From: Paludibacter jiangxiensis
GTDB taxonomy: Bacteria > Bacteroidota > Bacteroidia > Bacteroidales > Paludibacteraceae
Direction: 5' to 3'
Length of the DNA stretch: 64,000 bases
NCBI RefSeq assembly: GCF_001618385.1
Contig: NZ_BDCR01000002.1
Location: forward strand, 124,001 to 188,000
Shown here: piece after piece, positions 37,298 through 46,264 of the stretch
How the letters are laid out: each line of letters begins with the position of its first letter
Position numbering within the stretch: position 1 is the stretch's first letter
The notes under the pieces: model-generated
Seen by the model: the letters and a program-made list of their open reading frames with translations, nothing else
Database searches by the model: none
What the model was told of the DNA's origin: nothing
Program-made: the position numbers and the translations under genes

Positions 37298-37855
37298 GTG
37301 AAAATATATACTAAAACCGGAGATAAAGGACAAACCAGTCTTATCGGAGGCACGCGGGTGTCGAAAGCAGATCCTCGTTTGGAAGCATACGGCACTGTAG
37401 ATGAACTGAACTCTTCGATTGGCTTTTTGGTAGCAAATATTACGGATGAACATACCCGTATTTTGCTGTTGGAAATTCAGAGTCGTCTTTTCGATTTGGG
37501 TGCAGAATTGGCAACAGACAGGAATGCCGTTACAACAGAACCGAATGGAACTATCTTTGGGGACTGCATTCAGACAATTGAAAAAGAGATAGATAACATC
37601 ACATCAACATTGCCATCCCTGAAACATTTTGTTTTGCCGGGAGGTGACGAAACAGCTGCCCGTTGTCATATGTGTCGAACGATTGCCCGCAGGGCGGAAC
37701 GCAGAATGTGGGAATCAAATGCAATGTATCCGATAGCTGATGAATGCCTGGTTTTTGTTAATCGTTTATCTGACTATTTTTTCGTTTTGGCGCGTAAGTT
37801 TGTCCATGATGCAGGAAAAGAGGAAATTTTTTGGGAATCCCATTGTAGGTATTAG
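37298..37855 (+). CDS. Cob(I)alamin adenosyltransferase (PduO type)
   Basis: 185 aa. It transfers the adenosyl group of ATP to cob(I)alamin. 'KIYTKTGDKGQTSLIGG' at the N-terminus binds ATP, 'RLEAYGTVDELNSSIGF' and 'RCHMCRTIARRAERRMW' with 'VNRLSDYFFVLAR' complete the signature. Start codon is GTG 37298; the conserved KIYTKTGDKG begins right after it, so no upstream extension is needed. No B12-dependent enzyme lies in this window. Confidence 0.94.
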   Translation: MKIYTKTGDKGQTSLIGGTRVSKADPRLEAYGTVDELNSSIGFLVANITDEHTRILLLEIQSRLFDLGAELATDRNAVTTEPNGTIFGDCIQTIEKEIDNITSTLPSLKHFVLPGGDETAARCHMCRTIARRAERRMWESNAMYPIADECLVFVNRLSDYFFVLARKFVHDAGKEEIFWESHCRY

Positions 37856-37871
37856 ATTTTTTGTATTTTTG
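37842..37871 (+). promoter_or_regulatory. Candidate promoter for the DUF2795 gene
   Basis: ATTG (37842-37845), 18-nt spacer, TATTTTTG (37864-37871). It overlaps the end of the adenosyltransferase gene; the start would be near 37879 with a leader of about 108 nt. Confidence 0.55.
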
Positions 37872-37893
37872 CACTCAATTAAGATTTTGATAA

Positions 37894-37923
37894 AATCGCT
37901 TAAATATAAATTATTAAGCGATT
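37894..37923 (+). promoter_or_regulatory. 10-bp stem-loop in the DUF2795 leader
   Basis: AATCGCTTAA (37894-37903) pairs exactly with TTAAGCGATT (37914-37923) around a 10-nt AT loop. It lies just after the promoter, so it may be a leader structure or a regulator site. Confidence 0.5.
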
Positions 37924-37986
37924 CTAAAATGATAATTCAGAGCCTGATTTAGGTTTTGTGGTAACCAACTAAAATAAGTAGCTAGC

Positions 37987-38208
37987 ATGTATTGGACATT
38001 AGAATTAGCATCCAAATTAGAAGATGCACCCTGGCCAGCAACTAAAGACGAGTTGATAGACTATGCAATGCGTTCAGGAGCTCCTCTTGAGGTAATCGAA
38101 AATCTTCAGGAAATGGAAGATGAAGGGGAAATCTATGAAAGTATAGAAGATATTTGGCCGGATTATCCAAGCAAGGAAGATTTCTTCTTTAACGAAGAAG
38201 AATATTGA
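37987..38208 (+). CDS. DUF2795 small acidic protein (73 aa)
   Basis: Reads MYWTLELASKLEDAPWPATKDELIDYAMRSG then an acidic tail ending 'DFFFNEEEY'. The 'LEDAPWPATKDELIDYA' part is the DUF2795 core, a small fold found in many bacteria; in Bacteroidota this strongly acidic single-domain form is highly conserved. Function unknown; a DNA- or protein-binding role is only a guess. It sits directly upstream of the T9SS operon but has its own promoter. Confidence 0.85.
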   Translation: MYWTLELASKLEDAPWPATKDELIDYAMRSGAPLEVIENLQEMEDEGEIYESIEDIWPDYPSKEDFFFNEEEY

Positions 38209-38245
38209 TCTTTTTGCTTTTTTGTTTTATTGTTTTTAGCTGTTC

Positions 38246-38277
38246 TTTGTGTGTTTTTTGCTGTTTAGTTAATTTTG
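38246..38277 (+). promoter_or_regulatory. Promoter of the porPKLMN operon
   Basis: TTTG (38246-38249), 20-nt spacer, TAATTTTG (38270-38277): exact in both boxes. The start would be near 38284, giving a 5' leader of about 165 nt before GTG 38452. Confidence 0.7.
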
Positions 38278-38451
38278 GTCTGTGAATTATCAGAACAAAG
38301 ATATCTGGCAGGCTGAAAATTAGTTTTATTCTCGAAAAGAAGAGCTTTTTTATACAATAAAACGATAAAAGATGCCGTTATCATAGCATTGGACGAACTA
38401 AATCATCAAACGAAATGCTACGTTTGTTGAAGTAAATATAAAATATTTCCG

Positions 38452-39405
38452 GTGAAAAAACTCTGCTTAGCTGTATTGTGTGGCGTTTTGTCTTTAGGAA
38501 CAACCAACGCTCAGTTTGTTTCGCAATACAGTCAGTATATGTTTGCAAAAGGGTCGTTTAACCCCGCAGCAATTGCAGAGGGAGACATGATGAGGCTTAC
38601 CGGACTTCACAGACAACAATGGATAGGTATGCCGGGAGCGCCCGTCGATACTTATTTTAATCTTTCAATGCCGTTCACCATCAACAAAAAGAGTTTTGGA
38701 GCTGGACTGGCTTTTGATAATGAAAAAATGGGCTTGTTTACCAAACAGTTTGTGGTTCTTCAGGGAGCTTATAAGATGAAACTGGGAGACGGCCTTCTTA
38801 GTCTTGGTGCAAATATTGGTGCAATTAGTGTCGGTTTTCAGGGTGACAGCGCCTACGTTCCGACAGGTAATGACTATCACGTAGCACCGGGTTCCGACAG
38901 CCAGATTCCAACGTCGCAAGTTAGTGGGATGGCTTTGGATTTGAGCTTGGGAGCATACTATTCTACAGAGAAATGGTATGCCGGTTTTTCTGTTTTAGAT
39001 GCTAATCAACCTACTATTCGTTGGTCGGATACGCAGGAATCGTATGTAGGAAGAATGTTTTATTTGACGGGAGGTTACAATTTGCCTTTGGCGAATACAA
39101 ATTTCACCTTCAAACCATCAGTTCTGGTAAAAACCAACTTTGTTAATTATCAGACGGATTTGGACCTTTTACTTGATTATAAGGATAAATTTTGGGGAGG
39201 CTTGGCTTACCGATTCAAAGAATCCCTGATTTTTATGGGGGGAGTCAGACTTGCTAATGGTTTAGCAATCGGATATTCATTCGACTTGCCGGTGACAAAT
39301 TTGATCTCTTCTACTTATGGATCTCACGAGCTGTTTGTGACGTATGACTTCAATATTTCACTCGAAAAGAAAAAAAATAAATACAAGAGTGTAAGAATTT
39401 TATAA
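38452..39405 (+). CDS. porP: Type IX secretion outer-membrane protein PorP/SprF
   Basis: 317 aa. GTG start, signal peptide (VKKLCLAVLCGVLSLGTTNA), then 'QFVSQYSQYMFAKGSFNPAAIAEGD', the hallmark opening of PorP/SprF proteins, and about 14 beta strands ('SFGAGLAFDNEKMGLF', 'DKFWGGLAYRFKESLIFMGGVRL') ending with 'LFVTYDFNISL'. It forms an outer-membrane barrel needed for T9SS secretion. First gene of porPKLMN, the order known from Porphyromonas gingivalis; the next gene begins 18 nt downstream. Confidence 0.94.
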   Translation: MKKLCLAVLCGVLSLGTTNAQFVSQYSQYMFAKGSFNPAAIAEGDMMRLTGLHRQQWIGMPGAPVDTYFNLSMPFTINKKSFGAGLAFDNEKMGLFTKQFVVLQGAYKMKLGDGLLSLGANIGAISVGFQGDSAYVPTGNDYHVAPGSDSQIPTSQVSGMALDLSLGAYYSTEKWYAGFSVLDANQPTIRWSDTQESYVGRMFYLTGGYNLPLANTNFTFKPSVLVKTNFVNYQTDLDLLLDYKDKFWGGLAYRFKESLIFMGGVRLANGLAIGYSFDLPVTNLISSTYGSHELFVTYDFNISLEKKKNKYKSVRIL

Positions 39406-39423
39406 AGGATAAATGACTCTGAT

Positions 39424-40782
39424 ATGAGAAAATTACTTTTTATAATCCCATTGCTTGGATTGTTGGTTGCGTGTAATTCCAAACCGGCAGGAGAGTTAGT
39501 GGGTCAATCGAACTCCAAAGTAAATGAAACATCTCCCTATGGAATGGTTTGGATAAGGGGAGGTGCATTTATGATGGGCGCCAATGATCAGGATGCTTTT
39601 TGGTCGTTCAAAGGAGAATCAAAAATGGTATCTGTTGATGGTTTCTGGATGGATCAAACCGAGGTTACCAATACAGAATATCGTCAATTTGTAGTTTGGG
39701 TAAGAGACTCTATCGCCAGACAACTTTTGGCAAATGTATCACCCGAAAAATGGCGTCAGAAAAAAGATACAGCTAAACTGAACTGGAAACGTCCTTTGCC
39801 ATGGAAGAAAACCTGGGAAAAAGCTTCGGGAGAAGAAGATGCTCATGCTGATTCACTTTGGAACAGTTTGAAAAATTATAACAATAAATTTGAAGGCCTG
39901 AATTACGTTTATCGCTGGTACGATCTGGAACAAGCTGCCAGAGAATATAATAAATTTGACAGAGCTCACGGTCATTACCCTAACTCTTCATTTGCAATTG
40001 TAGATGAATATTATTTTGACGGTGGTGTCATCAAGATGCGTACAAAACGAATCTCACCTGTTCATAGTACAGAAGATTTCTACATGACTAAGATCATTAA
40101 TGTATATCCGGATAAACTGGCATTCTGTACTGACTTTACCTATTCTTACAACGATCCTACTGTAAAATATTTCACGCTACGTTCGTATGACCAGTACCCT
40201 GTAGTTGGTGTAACTTGGGAACAGGCAAAAGCGTTCTGTGCATGGAGAACAAATTACTATAACAGTAACCATCTGTTCCAGGGACAAGATTACCGCTTGC
40301 CGACAGAAGCAGAATGGGAATGGGCAGCTCGTGGTGGTAAACAACAAAGCATGTATCCTTGGGGAGGCCCGTATATTCGCGATGGAAAAGGTTGCTATTT
40401 GGCCAACTTTAAACCTATGAGAGGTAATTACCGCGCGGATGGTGAAGTTCGAACAGCTAAGGTTGCAACATATCCTCCTAACGGTTTCGGGCTGTATGAC
40501 ATGGCTGGTAATGTTTCTGAATGGACAGAGTCTTCGTTTATGTCAATTAATGCAAATGGAACTCATGATTTAAACCCAAGTTTTGCTTACAATGCAAAAG
40601 AAAAAGATTCCGATATTTTGAAGAGGAAGATAATCAAGGGCGGATCGTGGAAAGATGTCGCAGCTTATCTTCAATGTGGCGCACGTACATTTGAATATCA
40701 AACAGAATCTCGTTCCTATATTGGTTTCAGGTGTGTGAAATCAACCAACCTGAAGAAAAAATCAGCAATGAAAAACTTTTAA
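39424..40782 (+). CDS. porK: T9SS outer-membrane-ring lipoprotein PorK/GldK
   Basis: 452 aa. The lipoprotein signal 'LLGLLVAC' places the acylated Cys at residue 17. The rest is a formylglycine-generating-enzyme-like fold: 'YGMVWIRGGAFMMGAND', 'FWMDQTEVTNTEYRQFV', 'YRLPTEAEWEWAARGGK', 'FGLYDMAGNVSEWTES' and 'GGSWKD'. PorK forms rings with PorN under the outer membrane. No gldJ paralogue is present here, in line with a non-gliding Bacteroidales arrangement. Confidence 0.95.
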   Translation: MRKLLFIIPLLGLLVACNSKPAGELVGQSNSKVNETSPYGMVWIRGGAFMMGANDQDAFWSFKGESKMVSVDGFWMDQTEVTNTEYRQFVVWVRDSIARQLLANVSPEKWRQKKDTAKLNWKRPLPWKKTWEKASGEEDAHADSLWNSLKNYNNKFEGLNYVYRWYDLEQAAREYNKFDRAHGHYPNSSFAIVDEYYFDGGVIKMRTKRISPVHSTEDFYMTKIINVYPDKLAFCTDFTYSYNDPTVKYFTLRSYDQYPVVGVTWEQAKAFCAWRTNYYNSNHLFQGQDYRLPTEAEWEWAARGGKQQSMYPWGGPYIRDGKGCYLANFKPMRGNYRADGEVRTAKVATYPPNGFGLYDMAGNVSEWTESSFMSINANGTHDLNPSFAYNAKEKDSDILKRKIIKGGSWKDVAAYLQCGARTFEYQTESRSYIGFRCVKSTNLKKKSAMKNF

Positions 40783-40791
40783 TACTTGATT

Positions 40792-41634
40792 ATGGGAATC
40801 CTTGAATTTTTACAAACAGATAAAGGAAAAGCATTTGCAGGAAGATGTTATGGATTTGGGGCATCTATTGTAATTATCGGAGCGTTGTTTAAAATTCAAC
40901 ACTTCCCTCTTGCCGGATGGTTTTTGAGTATCGGTATGGGAACCGAAGCTATTTTGTTTGCATTGAGTGGACTCGAAAAGCCTCATAAAGATTATGAGTG
41001 GGAAAAGGTATTTCCTCATTTTCAGGACGAAAATGTACCTCCTATTACAGCAGGAGGTGGCGGCTCGGCAACCCCGATGTCTACAGTGCAAAGTAACCTG
41101 TTGGACGAAGAACAGGTGAAACGGTTGAACGAAAGTATTAAGAATCTTGGAGATACTGCAATGCAATTGACCTCCATCTCTAAGGCTTCTGGCGTAACAG
41201 ATACATATGTTCAGAATATCCAGGCAGCTTCTGATGCTGCTGGCATTTTTGCTAAATCTCAGTCTGAACTTGCAACTTCAACCAGTGCAATAGTTCAATC
41301 TTACAAGCAAGCTGAAGATGAAATTGGCATGGTGGCAGAGCAAAGTAAAGTGTATGCTGCTCATGTGAATACAATTAATAAGAATCTTTCTTCTCTCAAT
41401 GCCCTATATGAGCTTCAGATGAAGGGGGCTCAAGCGGGTAATGACGAATTAACAGCACAGATAGAACAACATAAGGCTATGTTGTCAAATCTTGAACAAT
41501 TGAAATCTAATCTTGGTGCTTCACTTAAAGAGTCCGAAGAATACAAAGTTCAGGCAGTTAAGTTGTCCCGTCAGATATCTGATCTGAATAATGTTTATGG
41601 GAACATGCTAAATGCATTAAATACAAAGGCTTAA
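40792..41634 (+). CDS. porL: T9SS inner-membrane motor protein PorL/GldL
   Basis: 280 aa from ATG 40792. Two membrane helices at the N-terminus: 'GFGASIVIIGALFKIQHF' and 'GWFLSIGMGTEAILFALSGL'. Glu52 in the second helix corresponds to the Glu needed for proton-driven rotation. The rest is cytosolic and coiled-coil rich. It acts with PorM as the proton-motive motor of the T9SS. ATG 40792 lies 9 nt after the porK stop. Confidence 0.95.
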   Translation: MGILEFLQTDKGKAFAGRCYGFGASIVIIGALFKIQHFPLAGWFLSIGMGTEAILFALSGLEKPHKDYEWEKVFPHFQDENVPPITAGGGGSATPMSTVQSNLLDEEQVKRLNESIKNLGDTAMQLTSISKASGVTDTYVQNIQAASDAAGIFAKSQSELATSTSAIVQSYKQAEDEIGMVAEQSKVYAAHVNTINKNLSSLNALYELQMKGAQAGNDELTAQIEQHKAMLSNLEQLKSNLGASLKESEEYKVQAVKLSRQISDLNNVYGNMLNALNTKA

Positions 41635-41653
41635 TAGCAATATACGATAAACC

Positions 41654-43192
41654 ATGAGTGGAGCAAAAAATTGTCCGGAAACGCCGCGGCAGAAGATGAT
41701 TGGGATGATGTATCTCTTCCTGACTGCTATGCTTGCGTTAAATGTTTCTTCAGAGGTGCTGAATGGCTTTGTATTGGTGAACAACAGTATGTTGCAGAGT
41801 ATTACCAGTTCAGATGCAAGAAACACCAATATGTATCAACGATTCAAAAATCTGGATGCAGATAACCCGGGCAAGGTTGGTGAATGGTTGAATAAAGCTT
41901 TGGTAGTGAAGCAAAAGTCAGACGAGATGTTTAAATATGTTGAGAATTTTAAGTATCAACTTGTACGTCTTGCTGATGGTAAAGATGCGGTTACTGATAA
42001 AATCAAAAATCTGGACAATCTGGATGTGGCCGGACAATATGCTTTAGTACAGGGGCATGGCAAAGAGTTAAAGCAAAAGCTTTCAGAATATAAGGAGTTC
42101 CTGAAAAGCTTTGTCAACGGTGATCCTGTGAAGATTGCAATGTTCGACAGGAACTTTGCAACAAAGGGCGGTAAAGACGGCAAAAACTGGCAGGAAAATA
42201 TTTTTGAAATGATGCCGGTTGCTGCAGCTACCACTATTCTTACTAAATATCAAACAGATATTCGTGCGGCAGAAGGTGAAGTTGTCCAATATTTAATGGC
42301 GCAAACTGACGCAGGAGACTTTAGAGTAAATAAATTGCAGGCATATGTTATCCCGGTTTCTACGTACGTTATGCAGGGAGACAAGTATAGTGCTCAAATA
42401 GTACTATCAGCAATCGACTCAACAAAGGTGCCCCAAATTATGGTAAATGGACGTACTCTTGGTCGTGATGGTAAATTGGAAATGGTTTGCGGTCAGGTCG
42501 GAAGTTATGATTATAAGGGTATTATACGCTTAAATTCAGGCGGAGTAAATCGCGATTATCCATTTGTAGGCGCTTATACAGTTGGAGCGAAAAGTGCAAC
42601 GGTTACAAATACGGCGTTGAACGTTGTATATGCAGGTATTGAAAATGAACTTTCCGCTTCTGTTCCGGGTGTCGCTGCGTCAAATATTCAGCTTGCCTGT
42701 GCCGGTGGGTCTGTTTCCAGAAAACCTAATGGTTTATGGACTTGCCGTACAAATGTAACTTCAGGAAAAATCAATTTTTCTGTTTCAGCAAAACTGGCAG
42801 GAGGGAATAGCTTTGTTCCTATGGGTACTGTGACATTTAACGTTCGTCAGTTGCCGGATCCTCGTCCATTCTTAGCGTATAATGCAGGGGGTGTAGAGAA
42901 ATCTATTATTGAAGGCAATATAACTCTTGGTCAATTAAATGGTGCTGTTATAAAAGCAGATTACGTGAACGAATTAATTTCTGCCAATTTTACGGTAGTT
43001 TCGTTTACTTTGGAATATCCTAACGGTGAGGTGCTTGAAAGTAATGGTTCTACATTATCGGCAGCACAAAAGAATCGTTTGGCTCAGGAACGGGTAGGGT
43101 CACGTATTCTTGTAAGGGGTATTAAAGCGGTTGGCCCGGATCGATTGGTTCGCTCATTACCATTGTTAGCTGTGAAATTGAGCGGAAGATAG
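41654..43192 (+). CDS. porM: T9SS motor/periplasmic shaft protein PorM/GldM
   Basis: 512 aa. A single N-terminal helix (MIGMMYLFLTAMLALNVSSEVL) is followed by a long periplasmic part with an alpha-helical domain (residues about 40-220) and beta domains ('YVIPVSTYVMQGDKYSAQIVLSA', 'VVSFTLEYPNGEVLESNG'). The dimer couples the PorL ring to the PorK/N ring. 19 nt after porL and 14 nt before porN. Confidence 0.95.
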   Translation: MSGAKNCPETPRQKMIGMMYLFLTAMLALNVSSEVLNGFVLVNNSMLQSITSSDARNTNMYQRFKNLDADNPGKVGEWLNKALVVKQKSDEMFKYVENFKYQLVRLADGKDAVTDKIKNLDNLDVAGQYALVQGHGKELKQKLSEYKEFLKSFVNGDPVKIAMFDRNFATKGGKDGKNWQENIFEMMPVAAATTILTKYQTDIRAAEGEVVQYLMAQTDAGDFRVNKLQAYVIPVSTYVMQGDKYSAQIVLSAIDSTKVPQIMVNGRTLGRDGKLEMVCGQVGSYDYKGIIRLNSGGVNRDYPFVGAYTVGAKSATVTNTALNVVYAGIENELSASVPGVAASNIQLACAGGSVSRKPNGLWTCRTNVTSGKINFSVSAKLAGGNSFVPMGTVTFNVRQLPDPRPFLAYNAGGVEKSIIEGNITLGQLNGAVIKADYVNELISANFTVVSFTLEYPNGEVLESNGSTLSAAQKNRLAQERVGSRILVRGIKAVGPDRLVRSLPLLAVKLSGR

Positions 43193-43206
43193 ACTAAAAA
43201 TTAAAC

Positions 43207-44169
43207 ATGAACAATATGCAACGAATGAGATTATTTTGTATCATTTGTTTTTCTGCCTTGATTGGCACATTGTGTGCGCAAGGTAACGAGAAAAAATTTT
43301 TCGATGAGTCTCCATCACCTTATGACTCTGTGGCATTGTCACAGCAAAAGCAGGAGGTGGTAATTTCGGACTCTGTGAAACGGGCTATCGTAAAGATGCG
43401 TAATGCTTTGCAATCTAGAATTCGTCACGATGATGTGGTTTGGTCTAAAACTGTGTATCGCATTATTGATATGCGCGAAAAACAAAACTTTCCGCTCTAT
43501 TTTCCTCTGGAAGAGATGGATGGCTTTAAGAGCCTTATGAATGTTATGTTGCAGGGTGTTATCAATAAAAACCTGACTGTTTACCGAAAAGGTATTCGTG
43601 ATGACCAATTCCGCCCTGATTTTTCAGTTAGCAAAGCTGTACCATTGGATAGTACAAAATACCTTATTAATAGTGTATTTTCTTACAAAGATGGAGATGC
43701 TGAGTTTTATCCGGCGTTAATGGTTTCAGATAAAGGAAAATTAGGCATAGATAATATGACCATCATTGAATTCCTGAAACGTCAGCAGCGTTTCCTGATC
43801 AAAGAAGTATGGTTTTACGACAAGCATCGTTCGGTACAGGAATCACGCATAGAAGCTATCGCTCCTTTGATGAGCTATCCAAAAGACAGATCTTCTTTGA
43901 TTAAATCTATTGTATGCTGGTTTAAATTCAATGAATTACGTTCATTGCTGGCAGAAGAGAAAATATTTTGGGGAGACAACCAATCTTCTGATATGACATT
44001 TGATCTGTATTTTAGTCAACGAATGTATTCCGGTAATATTCTTGGTGTTGATGATATTTATCATCGTACATTACTTGATTATCTTACAAATGCTGATGAC
44101 GTTAAAAAAGAGCAGGATGCAATTCAACGTTCGATTATAAACTTTGAAAATGATTTGTGGGAATATTAA
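43207..44169 (+). CDS. porN: T9SS periplasmic ring protein PorN/GldN
   Basis: 320 aa, signal peptide ending near 'GTLCAQGNEKKF'. Family features: 'DDVVWSKTVYRIIDMREKQNFPLYFPLEE', 'IIEFLKRQQRFLIKEVWFYDKHRSVQESRIEAIAP' and 'VKKEQDAIQRSIINFENDLWEY' at the end. It binds PorK to build the periplasmic ring. Last gene of the operon; a stem-loop lies 31 nt after the stop. Confidence 0.95.
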   Translation: MNNMQRMRLFCIICFSALIGTLCAQGNEKKFFDESPSPYDSVALSQQKQEVVISDSVKRAIVKMRNALQSRIRHDDVVWSKTVYRIIDMREKQNFPLYFPLEEMDGFKSLMNVMLQGVINKNLTVYRKGIRDDQFRPDFSVSKAVPLDSTKYLINSVFSYKDGDAEFYPALMVSDKGKLGIDNMTIIEFLKRQQRFLIKEVWFYDKHRSVQESRIEAIAPLMSYPKDRSSLIKSIVCWFKFNELRSLLAEEKIFWGDNQSSDMTFDLYFSQRMYSGNILGVDDIYHRTLLDYLTNADDVKKEQDAIQRSIINFENDLWEY

Positions 44170-44200
44170 ATAAGTCTTATTCTCAGGCTATATAATAGTG

Positions 44201-44232
44201 ATAGTTCGTTTGATATTGTTCAAGCGGACTAT
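44201..44232 (+). terminator. Stem-loop after the porPKLMN operon
   Basis: ATAGTTCGTTTGA (44201-44213) and TTCAAGCGGACTAT (44219-44232) pair over 13 positions including two G-U pairs, with a 5-nt loop. No T-run follows, so it may be an mRNA-end stabiliser rather than a full terminator. Confidence 0.5.
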
Positions 44233-44299
44233 TGCTGTATTAAAGCTCTCCTTTCTAAAATTTAAGTATAATACATATACAATCTTCTAACTCATTTTT

Positions 44300-46264
44300 G
44301 TGGTGAGATACATTTTTTTTCTTTTGATCTTTTGTTGTGCGTCGGTTTGTAGCCTGTCTGCTCAGTCTTCTCGTATGCGCCCTCAAAGTGGAAGCTCTTC
44401 TTCAAAAGGAGAGGTTGATAATAGCAAGGCTAATTACGTTTCTCCGCATGTTGTGGCAAAAAAGATTGAAGAACGTTTTGGAGTTGCCGATTCAGTCACC
44501 GTCGACACAATTCCAAGAAATTTTCCGGATAAAAATTTGCTTGATTCATATAGCATAGCTAACGCCTATAACGGGAATATGGGTTCTCCGGTACAGTCGA
44601 AAATTTTCTTTGACCGGACACAAAAAACGAATTTTCTGTTTTCCACTCCGTACGATCCCTATGTGTATACGGCATCCGATTTGTCGTTTTACAATACGAA
44701 AACTCCCTATTCCAATTTGACCTATCTATCCAGTTTTCCGGGAGAACAATCGGAAGAAAGAACTAAGATATTTCTGTCGATGAATACGAATAAGAAGTTG
44801 AATATTACAGGTTTATTCGATTATTTGTACAACAGGGGACGATACATGAATCAATCCAATAAAGGACTGATAGCATCGCTTTATGGAAGTTATTCAGGAA
44901 AGCATTATTCTGCTTATGGGGCTTTTCTTTATCAGAATTTTTCGAATTATGAAAACGGAGGGCTCGCAAATACCGATTATGTAACGAATCCATCCGCTTA
45001 CAGTCAGTATACTTCCATTACGATGCCGGTGAATTTAACCGGGGTGCAGGCCGGTTACCGAACGATGAGTTTCTTTTACAATCACAAATATTCTCTTGGT
45101 TTCAATAAGGTTATTGTTGTTAAAAAAGATTCAACGCGGGAGGAATTTATTCCGGTTACATCATTCATACACACTTTGAAGGTGCAAAGAGATGTGAAAC
45201 GCTTTCATGAAGCATCTGTCGATACTACGTTTTTTGCGAATACCAATTTCAGCAAAACAGCTCATTCCGATACTGTAGCTTATTTGTCTGTTCGGAATAC
45301 TTTTGCCGTTCAAATGGATGAGAAATTTAACCGCTTACTGAAATTTGGATTGACCGCTTTTATCGAAAATGAGGTAAACCGATATATGCAACTTGATCAG
45401 TACGATAAGATTGCCTATAAATGGGAACAAAATACACGTGTCGGAGGAATTCTTGCGAAGAATGAGGGACGGATTTATCGCTATAATTTACAGGGAAATA
45501 TAGTTATTGTGGGTCCTAAAATAGGAGACTTTGAGCTGAGTGGTCGAGTGGGTGGCTATTTTACATTGTGGAAAGATTCTGTCGCTTTGAAAGCAATGGC
45601 AAGAATCAGAAATACATCCGCATCTTATTTCTGGGAACATTATTATTCGAATCATTTTATTTGGAATAATAACTTTGATAAGGAGCTGCAAACCTATATC
45701 GGAGGAAGTATAGAGCTTCCTAAAAGGCATTTGAAACTGGGCCTTCAGGTAGCAAATAACACCAATTATCTTTACTTCAATGAGAACGCAATGCCTACGC
45801 AGGCTTCGGGTAGTGTACAGATTGTTGCTTTGGATGCGAGTTTGGATTTGTTTTTCGGAAAGCATTTTGCGCTTGAAAACAAAGGTGTATATCAGGTGAG
45901 CAGTAATCAGAATGTGATTCCTCTGCCGGCATTGGCGTTGTACAATAATTTGTATTACCAGACAAAGCTTTTTAATGTATTACGAGTACAGTTAGGAGTT
46001 TCTTCGCATTTCCATACGTCATATTATGCCCCGGCTTATATGCCTGCAACCGGTCAGTTTTATGTGCAGAGCAAAACCAAGATCGGCAATTATCCCCTTG
46101 CAAGTGCATACGCCAATTTCCATTTGAAGAAAACCCGTTTCTTTCTGGAATATTACCACGTAAACCAGTCGTTTATGCCTAACCAGAATTATTTCTCCAT
46201 GCCGAATTATCCAATGAATCCGACTACGATGAAAATGGGAATTTCCTGGAATTTCTACGATTAA
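44300..46264 (+). CDS. Putative porin (Bacteroidota outer-membrane barrel)
   Basis: 654 aa, GTG start and signal peptide (VVRYIFFLLIFCCASVCSLSAQ). After a short disordered Ser-rich stretch, the sequence is typical of the Bacteroidota 'putative porin' family: 'SKIFFDRTQKTNFLFSTPYDPY', 'TPYSNLTYLSSFPGEQSEE' and many alternating strands up to 'PTTMKMGISWNFYD'. It is an outer-membrane beta-barrel; no substrate is known. A porin of this kind next to the T9SS operon is often seen, so a link to outer-membrane assembly is possible. It ends one base before the convergent priA stop. Confidence 0.87.
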   Translation: MVRYIFFLLIFCCASVCSLSAQSSRMRPQSGSSSSKGEVDNSKANYVSPHVVAKKIEERFGVADSVTVDTIPRNFPDKNLLDSYSIANAYNGNMGSPVQSKIFFDRTQKTNFLFSTPYDPYVYTASDLSFYNTKTPYSNLTYLSSFPGEQSEERTKIFLSMNTNKKLNITGLFDYLYNRGRYMNQSNKGLIASLYGSYSGKHYSAYGAFLYQNFSNYENGGLANTDYVTNPSAYSQYTSITMPVNLTGVQAGYRTMSFFYNHKYSLGFNKVIVVKKDSTREEFIPVTSFIHTLKVQRDVKRFHEASVDTTFFANTNFSKTAHSDTVAYLSVRNTFAVQMDEKFNRLLKFGLTAFIENEVNRYMQLDQYDKIAYKWEQNTRVGGILAKNEGRIYRYNLQGNIVIVGPKIGDFELSGRVGGYFTLWKDSVALKAMARIRNTSASYFWEHYYSNHFIWNNNFDKELQTYIGGSIELPKRHLKLGLQVANNTNYLYFNENAMPTQASGSVQIVALDASLDLFFGKHFALENKGVYQVSSNQNVIPLPALALYNNLYYQTKLFNVLRVQLGVSSHFHTSYYAPAYMPATGQFYVQSKTKIGNYPLASAYANFHLKKTRFFLEYYHVNQSFMPNQNYFSMPNYPMNPTTMKMGISWNFYD

